Assembly (NCBI GenBank): GCA_016713785.1
Contig: JADJOM010000003.1
Location: 1,445,501-1,509,500 of the forward strand
Source of the DNA: Gemmatimonadota bacterium
GTDB lineage: Bacteria > Gemmatimonadota > Gemmatimonadetes > Gemmatimonadales > GWC2-71-9
Reading direction: 5' to 3'
Length of the DNA: 64,000 nucleotides
This document shows positions 20,185 to 28,240 of the stretch, piece by piece. The position numbers and the translations under genes were made by a program. Each line of letters opens with the position of its first letter. The first letter of the stretch is position 1. The notes under the pieces were generated by a model that worked only from the letters and a program-made list of their open reading frames with translations, did no database searches and was not told the origin of the DNA.

Positions 20185-20225
20185 CTGTACTTGGCGCCCC
20201 CGGCATCCAGGATTCGGTCGCCCGC

Positions 20226-22175
20226 ATGGGGGTCCACCCCGTGGACTCCCTGGTGGACAAGACGATCTTCGGCGACCGGGTCACCCCCGTCATCCAGTGG
20301 GTGTTCCAGCAGGAGCCCTGGATCATGTGGGGCGGCGTGGTCGTCGGCGCCGTCATCGCGTTCTTCATCCTGCGGTGGCTGTGGCCCAGGCGGCAGGCAA
20401 TCCTCCACTGGCTCGCCACCCGGAGCCAGGCCGTCAAGCTGGCCATGGTCGGGTCGGCGTTCCTCGCCGTCCTGGCCGCGGCCTTCGCGGGCTACGAAGG
20501 CTTCCACTTCATGGAGACGGACCGCCGGTTCTGCAACGGCTGCCACATCTTCGTGCCGAGTGGCCAGGCGTGGGTGCAGCCGGACACCGGCTACTACTCC
20601 CTGGTGCCCAAGCTCGAGGGCAAGCACGACACCATCAACTGCCACACCTGCCACGCGCTCCAGCCCGCCAAGGAGGCGGTGAAGATGGTGCTGTGGATGT
20701 CGGGCGTCCGGGACGAGAAGATCCCGGAGCACGGCAAGGTGCCCCGCAAGACCTGCGAGGGCTGCCACGTCCAGGGCGCCGCCAAGGAGACCTGGCAGAC
20801 CATCGCCACCACCGCCGGGCACCGGACCCATTTCGAGTCCGACTCCAGCGCGCTCAAGGACAAGGTGGAGTGCCTCACCTGCCACGCCCGGACCGCCCAC
20901 CGGTTCCTGCCGGCGGACAGCACCTGCGTGCAGAAGGGGTGTCACCTCACCGACGAGACCAAGATCGTCCTGGGCAAGATGCAGGGGCAGAGCGACCTGC
21001 ACTGTACCCTGTGTCACGAATTCAGCCGTCCGGTGGCGCTGCTCGCCACCCGGGACTCGGCCGCGGGGGCACTGCGGCCGGGGATGGAGGAGTGCTTCTC
21101 CTGTCACCAGATGAAGGACCAGCTGCCCAGCTTCACCTCCATCGACGATCCGCACGGGGGCACCTGCGGCACCTGCCACAACCCGCACGAGCAGAAGGTG
21201 GCGTCGGACACCAAGCAGTCGTGCGCCACGGCGGGCTGCCACGCCGACTGGAAGAAGATCCCCTTCCACGTGGGCGCCCAGCACAAGAAGCAGGGCGAGA
21301 AGTGCATCACCTGCCACAACCCGCACAGCTCGCGGGTGGATGCCAGCGACTGCACCGGCTGTCATGAAGACGTCCGCTCCCGGCCGGGTGGCCGCTGGCT
21401 CAAGCCGCCCGTGCCGTTCGACACCCTCAAGGCGCTGCAGTCCGCGGCGCCGCCCCACGAGGACCCGGTCTTTCACGAGCGGCCCAGCAAGGTGAAGGGT
21501 GACGCCCCCCCCGACGACGGTCCACCGGAGCGGGGGGTGGCGTCGCTGCCCCCCCTTCCGGCCGATTCCTTCTCCCACCCGACGCACAAGAAGCTCGCCT
21601 GCCTGACCTGCCACTCCACTTCCACAGGCGAGACCCTGACCTTCGAGCAGCCCCGCGGCTGCCAGATCTGCCACCACCAGGCGCCCGACAAGAGCGACTG
21701 CACCAGCTGTCACGAGAAGACCAGCCTCCCCGCCGCCACCGCCGTGACCTTCACGGTCGCCGCCGCGGGCAAGCCGGCGCGCGAGCGCACCACCGGGTTC
21801 GCCCACGCGGCGCACGACTCGGTGAGCTGCACCGCCTGCCACGCCCAGCGGGTGACCCTGGCTGTTGTCGACTCGGCGCTGAGCTGCAAGGGCTGTCACG
21901 AGGAGCATCACGAGCCCGCGCGGGACTGCGGGGCCTGCCACCGGACCGCCCAGAGCGTGGCCGCGCACAGCGCGCCGGCACGGACCCACGTGGCCTGTGA
22001 TGCCTGCCATACCACCGACCGGATCGCCTCCCTGCGGCCCACGCGGTCGTTCTGCCTGGCCTGCCATGGGCCGGCGGTGGATCACTACCCCGAGCGGGAG
22101 TGCGCCACCTGCCACCTGCAGGCGCACCCGGACGACTATCGCCCCAGGCTGCTCCGGGCCCGGAGCACCCGATGA
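20226..22175 (+). CDS. Membrane-anchored 20-haem cytochrome c with NapC-like start
   Basis: I start at the ATG at 20226 because an earlier in-frame ATG (20127) would translate the hairpin at 20153-20184. The 649-residue product has two membrane helices (about 33-53 and 71-91). Haem motifs follow directly, with a first segment reading METDRRFCNGCH then INCHTCH and KTCEGCH, as in NapC/NirT/CymA quinol dehydrogenases. There are 18 CXXCH and two CX4CH motifs (CVQKGCH, CATAGCH), so 20 haems. A Pro-rich, haem-free linker near residues 405-455 divides an 11-haem and a 9-haem part. It is likely the route from menaquinol into the periplasmic wire. Confidence 0.92.
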   Translation: MGVHPVDSLVDKTIFGDRVTPVIQWVFQQEPWIMWGGVVVGAVIAFFILRWLWPRRQAILHWLATRSQAVKLAMVGSAFLAVLAAAFAGYEGFHFMETDRRFCNGCHIFVPSGQAWVQPDTGYYSLVPKLEGKHDTINCHTCHALQPAKEAVKMVLWMSGVRDEKIPEHGKVPRKTCEGCHVQGAAKETWQTIATTAGHRTHFESDSSALKDKVECLTCHARTAHRFLPADSTCVQKGCHLTDETKIVLGKMQGQSDLHCTLCHEFSRPVALLATRDSAAGALRPGMEECFSCHQMKDQLPSFTSIDDPHGGTCGTCHNPHEQKVASDTKQSCATAGCHADWKKIPFHVGAQHKKQGEKCITCHNPHSSRVDASDCTGCHEDVRSRPGGRWLKPPVPFDTLKALQSAAPPHEDPVFHERPSKVKGDAPPDDGPPERGVASLPPLPADSFSHPTHKKLACLTCHSTSTGETLTFEQPRGCQICHHQAPDKSDCTSCHEKTSLPAATAVTFTVAAAGKPARERTTGFAHAAHDSVSCTACHAQRVTLAVVDSALSCKGCHEEHHEPARDCGACHRTAQSVAAHSAPARTHVACDACHTTDRIASLRPTRSFCLACHGPAVDHYPERECATCHLQAHPDDYRPRLLRARSTR

Positions 22176-23662
22176 CCGCGCGCCCGACGATCCTCCTGCT
22201 CGGCCTGGCCGCGCTGGGTGCCGCGCCGGCCGGGGCCCAGGAGTACCTGGTCCGCTTCGACACGCGGGTACAGAGCGCCGCCTACCGCGGGGTCAAGCTC
22301 GACAGCATCCCCGTGGGCAGCGTGGACACCAGCGGATCCGGCGGGCTGGTGACGCCCGATGGCTACGCCGTCACCTGCGTACGCGGCCGGACCCACTGCA
22401 GCTTCTTCCGCGAAGGCGCCGTGCGCCGGGGCGGGCCGCTGACCTCCACCGTGGACCTCACCGCCTGGGGCTTCGGGCTCCGGGGCGTGAGCCTGCACCT
22501 CAACGGGCGCCTGGGGGTGGATCTGGGCTCCTCGGCGGTCTGGCCCGGCAGCAAGCCCGCCCTGCAGCTCAACGAGGGCTACGGCGAGTACGCCTCCGCC
22601 CGCCTCACCGGCCGCCTGGGCCGCCAGGTGGAGCGTTCCCGGCTGGGGTACACCGGCTACGACGGCGCGCGGCTCTCCTGGCGCTTCCCGTCCGCGGGCC
22701 TTGCCGTCATCGGCTACGGCGGCTTCGGGCTGGCGCGGGCCACCGCGCTCCCGGTCACCAGTGACGTGCTCAACCCCCTCGACGAGTTCCAGCCCCGCCA
22801 GCGGCAGCTCCTGGCCGGCGCGGCGGTCGAATGGCAGACGACGCGGGTGGATGCCCGGATCGACTACCTGCGCGAGGTCGACCGCGACCCGCGGAATCTC
22901 GTGTCCGAGCGTGCCGCGCTGTCGGCCACGCTGCGGCCGTTCACCGGCTGGAGCCTGACCGGCGGCACCGAGTATGACCTCGCCTACGGCTGGTGGGGCA
23001 GCTCCGACCTCACCCTGCGCCATACCCGGAGCTGGGGTGGGGCGGCGGCGGGCGTCCGGCGCTACCGGCCCTACTTCGACCTCTGGACCATCTGGGGAGT
23101 CTTCAGCCCCGTGCCGTACAACGCCCTGAGTGGTTCCCTCTGGGTCACCCCGCTCCATGGCCTGACCCTGCGGGTCGGTGGCGAGCGCTACCGCTATGAC
23201 GACACCGAGACCAACTCGCCGCTGGTCAGCGAGGAGAAGGATGGCTGGCGCTGGAACACGGGGCTGGGTTACGCCCTCTCCGACGCCTGGAGCATCGACG
23301 GCGGGTATCACGCCGAGTTCGGGCCGGGCGCGGCATCGCAGGGTGGGGAGGGGAGCCTGAGCTGGCGCCCCAGCCGCGCGGTCTCGCTGACGGCCGAGGG
23401 TGGCCACCTGGTGCGCCCCCTAGAGTTCCGCAATGAGGACCCGGCGCTCACCTGGTACGGGGTGAGCCTCGACGTCCGCCCGAATGACCGGCTGCGCCTC
23501 TCGGTGGCGGCGACCCGGTATGACGAGAACCGCCGCCGCGGGGATGCCTCGAGCATCGACTGGTCGCAGACCCGGCTCCGCGCCGGGCTGAGCTGGGTCT
23601 TCGGCTCCTCCGCCGACCAGATGCCCCTGCCCCCCGCCATCCGCCGGGAGCGTGGCCGATGA
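22172..23662 (+). CDS. Outer-membrane beta-barrel of porin-cytochrome conduit
   Basis: The ATG at 22172 overlaps the stop of the 20-haem gene. The 496-residue protein has a signal peptide (PTILLLGLAALGAAPAGAQ) and then uninterrupted amphipathic strands with aromatic girdles, ending with WVFGSSADQMPLPPAIRR. A small Cys-containing loop lies near residue 65-75. Length and position between multihaem genes fit the MtrB/PioB role, a barrel that sheathes a cytochrome through the outer membrane, although I see no CXXC of the MtrB type at the N-terminus. Sequence similarity to those families is not demonstrated. Confidence 0.8.
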   Translation: MTARPTILLLGLAALGAAPAGAQEYLVRFDTRVQSAAYRGVKLDSIPVGSVDTSGSGGLVTPDGYAVTCVRGRTHCSFFREGAVRRGGPLTSTVDLTAWGFGLRGVSLHLNGRLGVDLGSSAVWPGSKPALQLNEGYGEYASARLTGRLGRQVERSRLGYTGYDGARLSWRFPSAGLAVIGYGGFGLARATALPVTSDVLNPLDEFQPRQRQLLAGAAVEWQTTRVDARIDYLREVDRDPRNLVSERAALSATLRPFTGWSLTGGTEYDLAYGWWGSSDLTLRHTRSWGGAAAGVRRYRPYFDLWTIWGVFSPVPYNALSGSLWVTPLHGLTLRVGGERYRYDDTETNSPLVSEEKDGWRWNTGLGYALSDAWSIDGGYHAEFGPGAASQGGEGSLSWRPSRAVSLTAEGGHLVRPLEFRNEDPALTWYGVSLDVRPNDRLRLSVAATRYDENRRRGDASSIDWSQTRLRAGLSWVFGSSADQMPLPPAIRRERGR

Positions 23663-25098
23663 ACCTGTCACGCTTCCTCCTGCTGACCGGGGCGCTGCTG
23701 GCGGGCGCCGCCGGGGTCTCCGCCCTCGAGAAGGACGGCTTCGACCATGAGCAGCACGCGCGGCTCTTCCCGAGCTGCGAGAGTTGCCACGCCGGCATCA
23801 CCGATTCCACCCGGGCGGTCTGGCCCACGGTGGAATCGTGCGCCAGCTGCCACGACGGCAAGGTCGAGGAGAAGGTGAACTGGACGACGCCCACCCGGGT
23901 ACCGCCCACCAACCTGCGCTTCACCCACGCGCGCCACGGGGAAGCCGCGGCCGCCAAGCTGCCCGCCGACTCCACGCTGGCCTGCCGGTCATGCCACATC
24001 GCCACGGACGGCAAGTGGATGGCGGTGGCCCGGACCCGCTCGGCCGAGTGCCGCTCCTGCCATGAGCTGCCCGAGAAGCACATGGCCGCGGCCGATACGG
24101 CCTGCGCCACCTGCCACCTCACGCTGGCGGAGGCGACCACCCTGCCCCGGGAGCGGATCGCCAAGTTCGAGGTCCCTGCCAACCACGAGGCGAAGGACTT
24201 CCTGACCGAGAAGGGGCACGGCCAGGCCGCGAAGCCACCGGCTGGCGGCCATTGGGACGTCTCTCCCAACTGCGCCACCTGCCACGCGCGCGACTTCTGC
24301 GCCCAGTGCCACGTGAATGCGCCCGAGATCCGCCTCATCCAGGCGCTGGCCCCGGATCCGCGCTCCACGGCGATCGAGGCCAAGCTGGAGGCCCCTGCCG
24401 GCCACACGGCGGGGACCTTCCTGGCGCGGCATGGCGCCGCATCCCGGCGCGAGCCGGAGAGCTGTGCCTCCTGCCACACCCAGCAGAGCTGCATCGCCTG
24501 CCACCGCTCCCAGCCGGCCGTGGCCGTGGCGATGCCGGCGGCGGGCGCCGGACGCGGCATCGGCGCCAGGATCGAGCGGAAGAAGCCGGCCACCCACACC
24601 GTCCGATTCGCGGACCTGCACGGGCCGGAGGCGAGTGCCTCGCCCAAGACCTGCGCCGCCTGCCATGCCCGGACCGAGTGCCTCGACTGCCACCGGCCCG
24701 CGGCCGGGGCGGAGGGGAGTTACCACGCGGCTGGCTTCCTGGTGCGGCACCCGTCCGCCGCGTTCTCGCGCGAGTCCGACTGCGCCACCTGCCACAACCA
24801 GGCGAACTTCTGCGCCAGCTGCCACGAGCAGTCCGGGCTGGCGGGCACCGGCCGGGCGCTGTCCGGGGGCTACCACGACTCGCGGGGGTCCTTCCTCCTG
24901 AGCCACGGCACGGCCGCCCGGCAGAACCTGGAGAGCTGCGTCACCTGCCATACTGAGCGGGACTGCCTGGCCTGTCATTCGGCCCAGACCCGGCGCTTCA
25001 ACCCGCATGGCCCGGGATTCGACCCCGAGCGCCTGCGCCGGAAGAACCCGCAGACCTGCGCCGCCTGCCACGGCCGGAACATCCCCGGCGGCGACTAG
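23659..25098 (+). CDS. 16-haem cytochrome c
   Basis: A 479-residue exported protein (signal MNLSRFLLLTGALLAGAAGVSA) overlapping the barrel gene by ATGA. Sixteen CXXCH motifs are present. Ten of them form five close pairs in which only four or five residues separate two haem sites (CATCH-ARDF-CAQCH, CASCH-TQQS-CIACH, CAACH-ARTE-CLDCH, CATCH-NQANF-CASCH, CVTCH-TERD-CLACH). The paired modules recur about every 55-75 residues and end the protein. No membrane anchor is visible, so it should be periplasmic or extracellular. It is the last gene before the terminator at 25130. Confidence 0.93.
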   Translation: MNLSRFLLLTGALLAGAAGVSALEKDGFDHEQHARLFPSCESCHAGITDSTRAVWPTVESCASCHDGKVEEKVNWTTPTRVPPTNLRFTHARHGEAAAAKLPADSTLACRSCHIATDGKWMAVARTRSAECRSCHELPEKHMAAADTACATCHLTLAEATTLPRERIAKFEVPANHEAKDFLTEKGHGQAAKPPAGGHWDVSPNCATCHARDFCAQCHVNAPEIRLIQALAPDPRSTAIEAKLEAPAGHTAGTFLARHGAASRREPESCASCHTQQSCIACHRSQPAVAVAMPAAGAGRGIGARIERKKPATHTVRFADLHGPEASASPKTCAACHARTECLDCHRPAAGAEGSYHAAGFLVRHPSAAFSRESDCATCHNQANFCASCHEQSGLAGTGRALSGGYHDSRGSFLLSHGTAARQNLESCVTCHTERDCLACHSAQTRRFNPHGPGFDPERLRRKNPQTCAACHGRNIPGGD

Positions 25099-25129
25099 CC
25101 TTCGGCCGACCGGGAGGGGCGCCAACGGC

Positions 25130-25164
25130 GAGGGGGTGGGCTTCCCGTGGAAGCCCACCCCCTC
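25130..25164. terminator. Bidirectional terminator between cytochrome operon and ccmE
   Basis: A perfect 15-bp stem (GAGGGGGTGGGCTTC / GAAGCCCACCCCCTC) with a 5-nt loop lies between convergent genes. On the plus strand GTGTTTCG follows it, a modest T-tract. It lies 32 nt after the 16-haem stop and 39 nt beyond the ccmE stop, so it can end both transcripts. Confidence 0.8.
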
Positions 25165-25202
25165 GTGTTTCGTCACCGGGCCGCCGCGGCGGCGGGACCC
25201 AC

Positions 25203-25628
25203 TCAGGCCTGCGTGCCCTCTTCCTTGTACTGGGCCTCGTACCGGGACCCGCACTTGGCCAGGAGGGTGGTGGCGTGGAATACGCCATCCTTGCTCAGGC
25301 GCCCCTCGACGACCACCTCGATTTCCTGCGCGTCGGTGAAGGTGTCCGGGGCCAACCCCCGGTAGGTCACCGGGATGGTCTTGAGACCGTCGCTGACCGA
25401 GAACTGGATGGTCTGGCTGGCCGCGTCCCGCCGGATGGTGCCCGGGACCACCTTGGCTTCCATCTTGACGCCCGTCTCGTAGAGGCTCGGATCCCGCTCG
25501 ACCCGCTGGGCGAGCTCCGAGGGCTTGAGGGAGTACTGCCCGAACTGCTTGACGCCCTGGGCCATCAGGATGGTGGTGGCCCCGACGATGATGCCCGCGC
25601 CGATCAGGAACTTCGTGCCTGCCTTCAT
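25203..25628 (-). CDS. ccmE: Haem chaperone CcmE, CXXXY type
   Basis: A 141-residue protein with one N-terminal membrane helix (KFLIGAGIIVGATTILM) and the OB-like CcmE barrel. The haem-binding motif near the C-terminus reads LLAKCGSRYEA, so the covalent haem ligand is Cys in a CXXXY motif instead of the usual His in HXXXY. CcmE receives haem from CcmC and passes it to CcmF. The CXXXY form is known from Desulfovibrio and archaea. It lies 45 nt downstream of the oxidoreductase gene on the same strand. No ccmA-D are in the window. Confidence 0.93.
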   Translation of the reverse strand: MKAGTKFLIGAGIIVGATTILMAQGVKQFGQYSLKPSELAQRVERDPSLYETGVKMEAKVVPGTIRRDAASQTIQFSVSDGLKTIPVTYRGLAPDTFTDAQEIEVVVEGRLSKDGVFHATTLLAKCGSRYEAQYKEEGTQA

Positions 25629-25673
25629 CTGGTCATCCTCTGGCTGGGTCTGCAGGGAGAAATATACTCCCGT

Positions 25674-27020
25674 TCAGGCAACTTCGCGCGACTCCGCCTT
25701 GACCCGGGCAGCCAGGTCGGTCTGCCCCAGGCGGACCCCGATCTTCTCCAGGAAGGCATTGGGGGGGGTCCCCCCGGCGAACACCCAGACGTAGTCGTTC
25801 GGGATCTCCCGCCGGCCGCCCTGCACCTCCAGGATCACCGACTGCTCCCGGATCTCGACGGGCTGGGAGTTGAAGATCACCGTGAGCTTGCCGCTCTTGA
25901 TGCACTCCCGGATGCGCTGGTTGTTGCGCTCCTTGAGCCGGCTGAAGACGTCCTTCCGGTAGGACAGCGTGACCTTGTTCCCCTTCTGGTACGCCAGCCC
26001 CATGGCGGCCTCGACGGCGCTGTCCCCGCCGCCCACCACGAGGATGTGCTTGCCCGTGTAGGACTCGGCGCTGATCAGGCTGTACATCACCTTGGGCAGC
26101 TGCTCCCCGGCGACGCCCAGCTTCCGCGGCGTGCCGCGCCGCCCGATGGCCAGCACCACGGTCAGGGCCCGGTAGCGGCCCTTCACCGTCTCGATGGTGA
26201 ATGCCCCGTCCGGCTCGAGCTGGATGTGGTCCACCCGCTCCTGGGTGTTCACCTTGAGCCCCGCCTTCCGCGCTGCCGAATCCCAGAAGGCCAGCAGCTG
26301 CTCCTTGGTGATCTCGAGCTTGGTCCACTTGCCGTGCATCGGGAACTCGACCGGACTGGTCATCACCAGCTTCTGGCGCGGGTACTTGGCCACCGTCCCG
26401 CCGAAGTCCTCCGCCTCGAGCGTGAGGTAGCTGAGCTTCTTCTCGATGGCGCGGAGCGAGGCGCTCAGGCCGCCGGGGCCGGCCCCAATGATCGCGACGT
26501 CCACCACCTCGCCGACCCGTCGCCGCCGCAGGCCCGCCACCCGGGAGGCGATGACGTCGACGCAGTCGCGGCCCTGGTTGACCGCGTTCTTGATGAGGGC
26601 CAGCCCGCCGAGTTCGCCCACGGCGAAGAGGTTCGGCACACTGGTTTCGTACTGGGGCGTGAGCGCCGGCATGTCGGCGGTCATGCTGGGGGGCGCCATG
26701 ACGATCTCGATGGCGCCGACGGGGCAGGCGTCGGCGCACAGCCCATGGCCGATGCACTTGGGACCGTTGACCAGCGCGGCCTTCCCGCCGATAACAGCGA
26801 GGACGTCACCCTCCGGGCAGGCGGTGACGCAGGCGCCGCAGCCGATACACCAGTTCACGTCGATGTGGGGATGCTGCGCCCGCGGCCCATCGCTCCGCAG
26901 GCCCGCCTTCTCCGCAGCCTTCTGGGCCTTCGCCTCACGGCGCTTGAGGCCGCGGACGTGTGAGGCGACCGCGGCAAAAAGGACCAGGGCAAAGGCGAGG
27001 TAGATAAGGCTGTCCGTCAC
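25674..27020 (-). CDS. Membrane-tethered ferredoxin/flavin NAD(P)-binding oxidoreductase
   Basis: GTG start at 27020 with AGGA upstream; 448 residues. Parts in order: one membrane helix (about 4-21); a two-cluster ferredoxin domain with CIGCGACVTACP and then CIGHGLCADACP, where the second Cys of the second motif is His; a segment TSVPNLFAVGELGG typical of the C-terminal end of flavin reductases; a dinucleotide fold AIIGAGPGGLSAS (FAD); and a second fold VVGGGDSAVEAA (NAD(P)H). The order looks permuted relative to thioredoxin-reductase-like enzymes, as in YpdA-like relatives. No CxxC redox pair is visible. It may link NAD(P)H or ferredoxin to the membrane cytochromes, or supply reductant for maturation. 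Confidence 0.85.
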   Translation of the reverse strand: MTDSLIYLAFALVLFAAVASHVRGLKRREAKAQKAAEKAGLRSDGPRAQHPHIDVNWCIGCGACVTACPEGDVLAVIGGKAALVNGPKCIGHGLCADACPVGAIEIVMAPPSMTADMPALTPQYETSVPNLFAVGELGGLALIKNAVNQGRDCVDVIASRVAGLRRRRVGEVVDVAIIGAGPGGLSASLRAIEKKLSYLTLEAEDFGGTVAKYPRQKLVMTSPVEFPMHGKWTKLEITKEQLLAFWDSAARKAGLKVNTQERVDHIQLEPDGAFTIETVKGRYRALTVVLAIGRRGTPRKLGVAGEQLPKVMYSLISAESYTGKHILVVGGGDSAVEAAMGLAYQKGNKVTLSYRKDVFSRLKERNNQRIRECIKSGKLTVIFNSQPVEIREQSVILEVQGGRREIPNDYVWVFAGGTPPNAFLEKIGVRLGQTDLAARVKAESREVA

Positions 27021-27250
27021 GAGGTCCTATTCATGAACAGGAATGTTTCGTTCCAGCCGGATCGAACCGTGCCAGAAGATGAACGTGTGACGCCTCTCAC
27101 CACGAGGGGACAGGCCGAGCCAGCAACGAGTTATAGCGGTCCAAGTGCCTATGCAGTCTCATGATGCCGACCTCATACCTCGCACGGTTTGTGCCGTAAC
27201 GACGCATGGCAAGCCCGACAATTCGAGCCTCAACTCCTGACCGAGCAGTG

Positions 27251-28240
27251 ATGACCCGGCCTCTGTCTGCTTCGCAGCATGCGCCCTCTCCCGTCCCTCC
27301 CACCGCCGCAGGCGCGCCCACGAGCCCGGCCACGCCGCCGCACACTTCCCCCGCGAAAGCCACGGCCAAGCCTGCCCGCAAGGGGCTTGCGCTGGCCTGG
27401 GTGTACCTCGCCATCACCGCGCTGCTGGCCGGGAGCATCGCCGGCAGTTCCTACTATCTCGCCCCCCTTTCCGACCGGGTCCGGAGCCCCCTGCACCCCT
27501 GGCTCCGCCCCTCGGGCTACATCGGGCAAAGCGCCGGGATTCTGGCGTTCGTCATTTTCATCTTTCTCTGGCTCTACCCCCTCCGGAAGAAGTACCGCTG
27601 GCTGGGATGGACCGGGATGATGTCGAAGTGGCTGGATTCCCACGTCGCCGTCGCCCTGGTGGTGCCATTCATTACAGCCATTCATGCCACCTGGCGCTTC
27701 GGCGGGGTCATCGGCCTCGGCTTCTGGTCGATGATCGTGGTCTGCGCCAGCGGGATCGTCGGGCGCTACCTCTACGTGCACATCCCGCGACGGGCCGATG
27801 GACTGGAGCTCACCGCGGAGGAGATTGCCGTCGAGCGGCGGGAGCTGATGGGTGAACTGGCCGCGGCATCGGGGCTGGCCGGCCCCCAGGTCGAGGCGCT
27901 CCTGCGCTCGGACCCCTCGCCGATGGAGGGCGCGGGCCTCCTCAAGACCCTACAGCTGATGGTGCGCGACGACCTGACCCGGCGGAAGGCCGCGCGCGCG
28001 CTCCGGCGCATGGTGGCACACCGCTCCGGCGCCAAGCTCGACCGGAAGGCGCTGGCCAACGTGCTGCAGCTCGCCAACCGGGAGATGGCGCTCACCCAGC
28101 AGGCGCGGATGCTGGAGGCCATTCACGAGGTCTTCCGCTTCTGGCACGTGGCGCACCGTCCGTTCGCGATCGCGGCCCTGGCCGCGGTCACCCTGCACGT
28201 GGTCGTCGTGGTCTTCATGGGGATGACCTGGTTCTGGTGA
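27251..28240 (+). CDS. Cytochrome b-like membrane protein
   Basis: I use the ATG at 27251; an ATG at 27206 would add 15 residues. The 329-residue protein has a Pro/Ala-rich cytoplasmic start, then helices near 45-70, 88-108, 130-150, 155-175 and 305-328, with a charged helical insert between the fourth and fifth. His residues occur 14 apart in two helices (HVAVALVVPFITAIH and HRPFAIAALAAVTLH), the pattern of bis-His b-haem ligation, so two b haems are possible. It is the first gene of the second cytochrome cluster and is coupled to the 23-haem gene, which makes a quinol-oxidising or -reducing anchor likely. Confidence 0.7.
   Translation: MTRPLSASQHAPSPVPPTAAGAPTSPATPPHTSPAKATAKPARKGLALAWVYLAITALLAGSIAGSSYYLAPLSDRVRSPLHPWLRPSGYIGQSAGILAFVIFIFLWLYPLRKKYRWLGWTGMMSKWLDSHVAVALVVPFITAIHATWRFGGVIGLGFWSMIVVCASGIVGRYLYVHIPRRADGLELTAEEIAVERRELMGELAAASGLAGPQVEALLRSDPSPMEGAGLLKTLQLMVRDDLTRRKAARALRRMVAHRSGAKLDRKALANVLQLANREMALTQQARMLEAIHEVFRFWHVAHRPFAIAALAAVTLHVVVVVFMGMTWFW

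Noticed and set aside
20127..20225. N-terminal extension of the 20-haem cytochrome
   Set aside because: It would require translating through a perfect 14-bp hairpin and adds a segment with no signal or domain.
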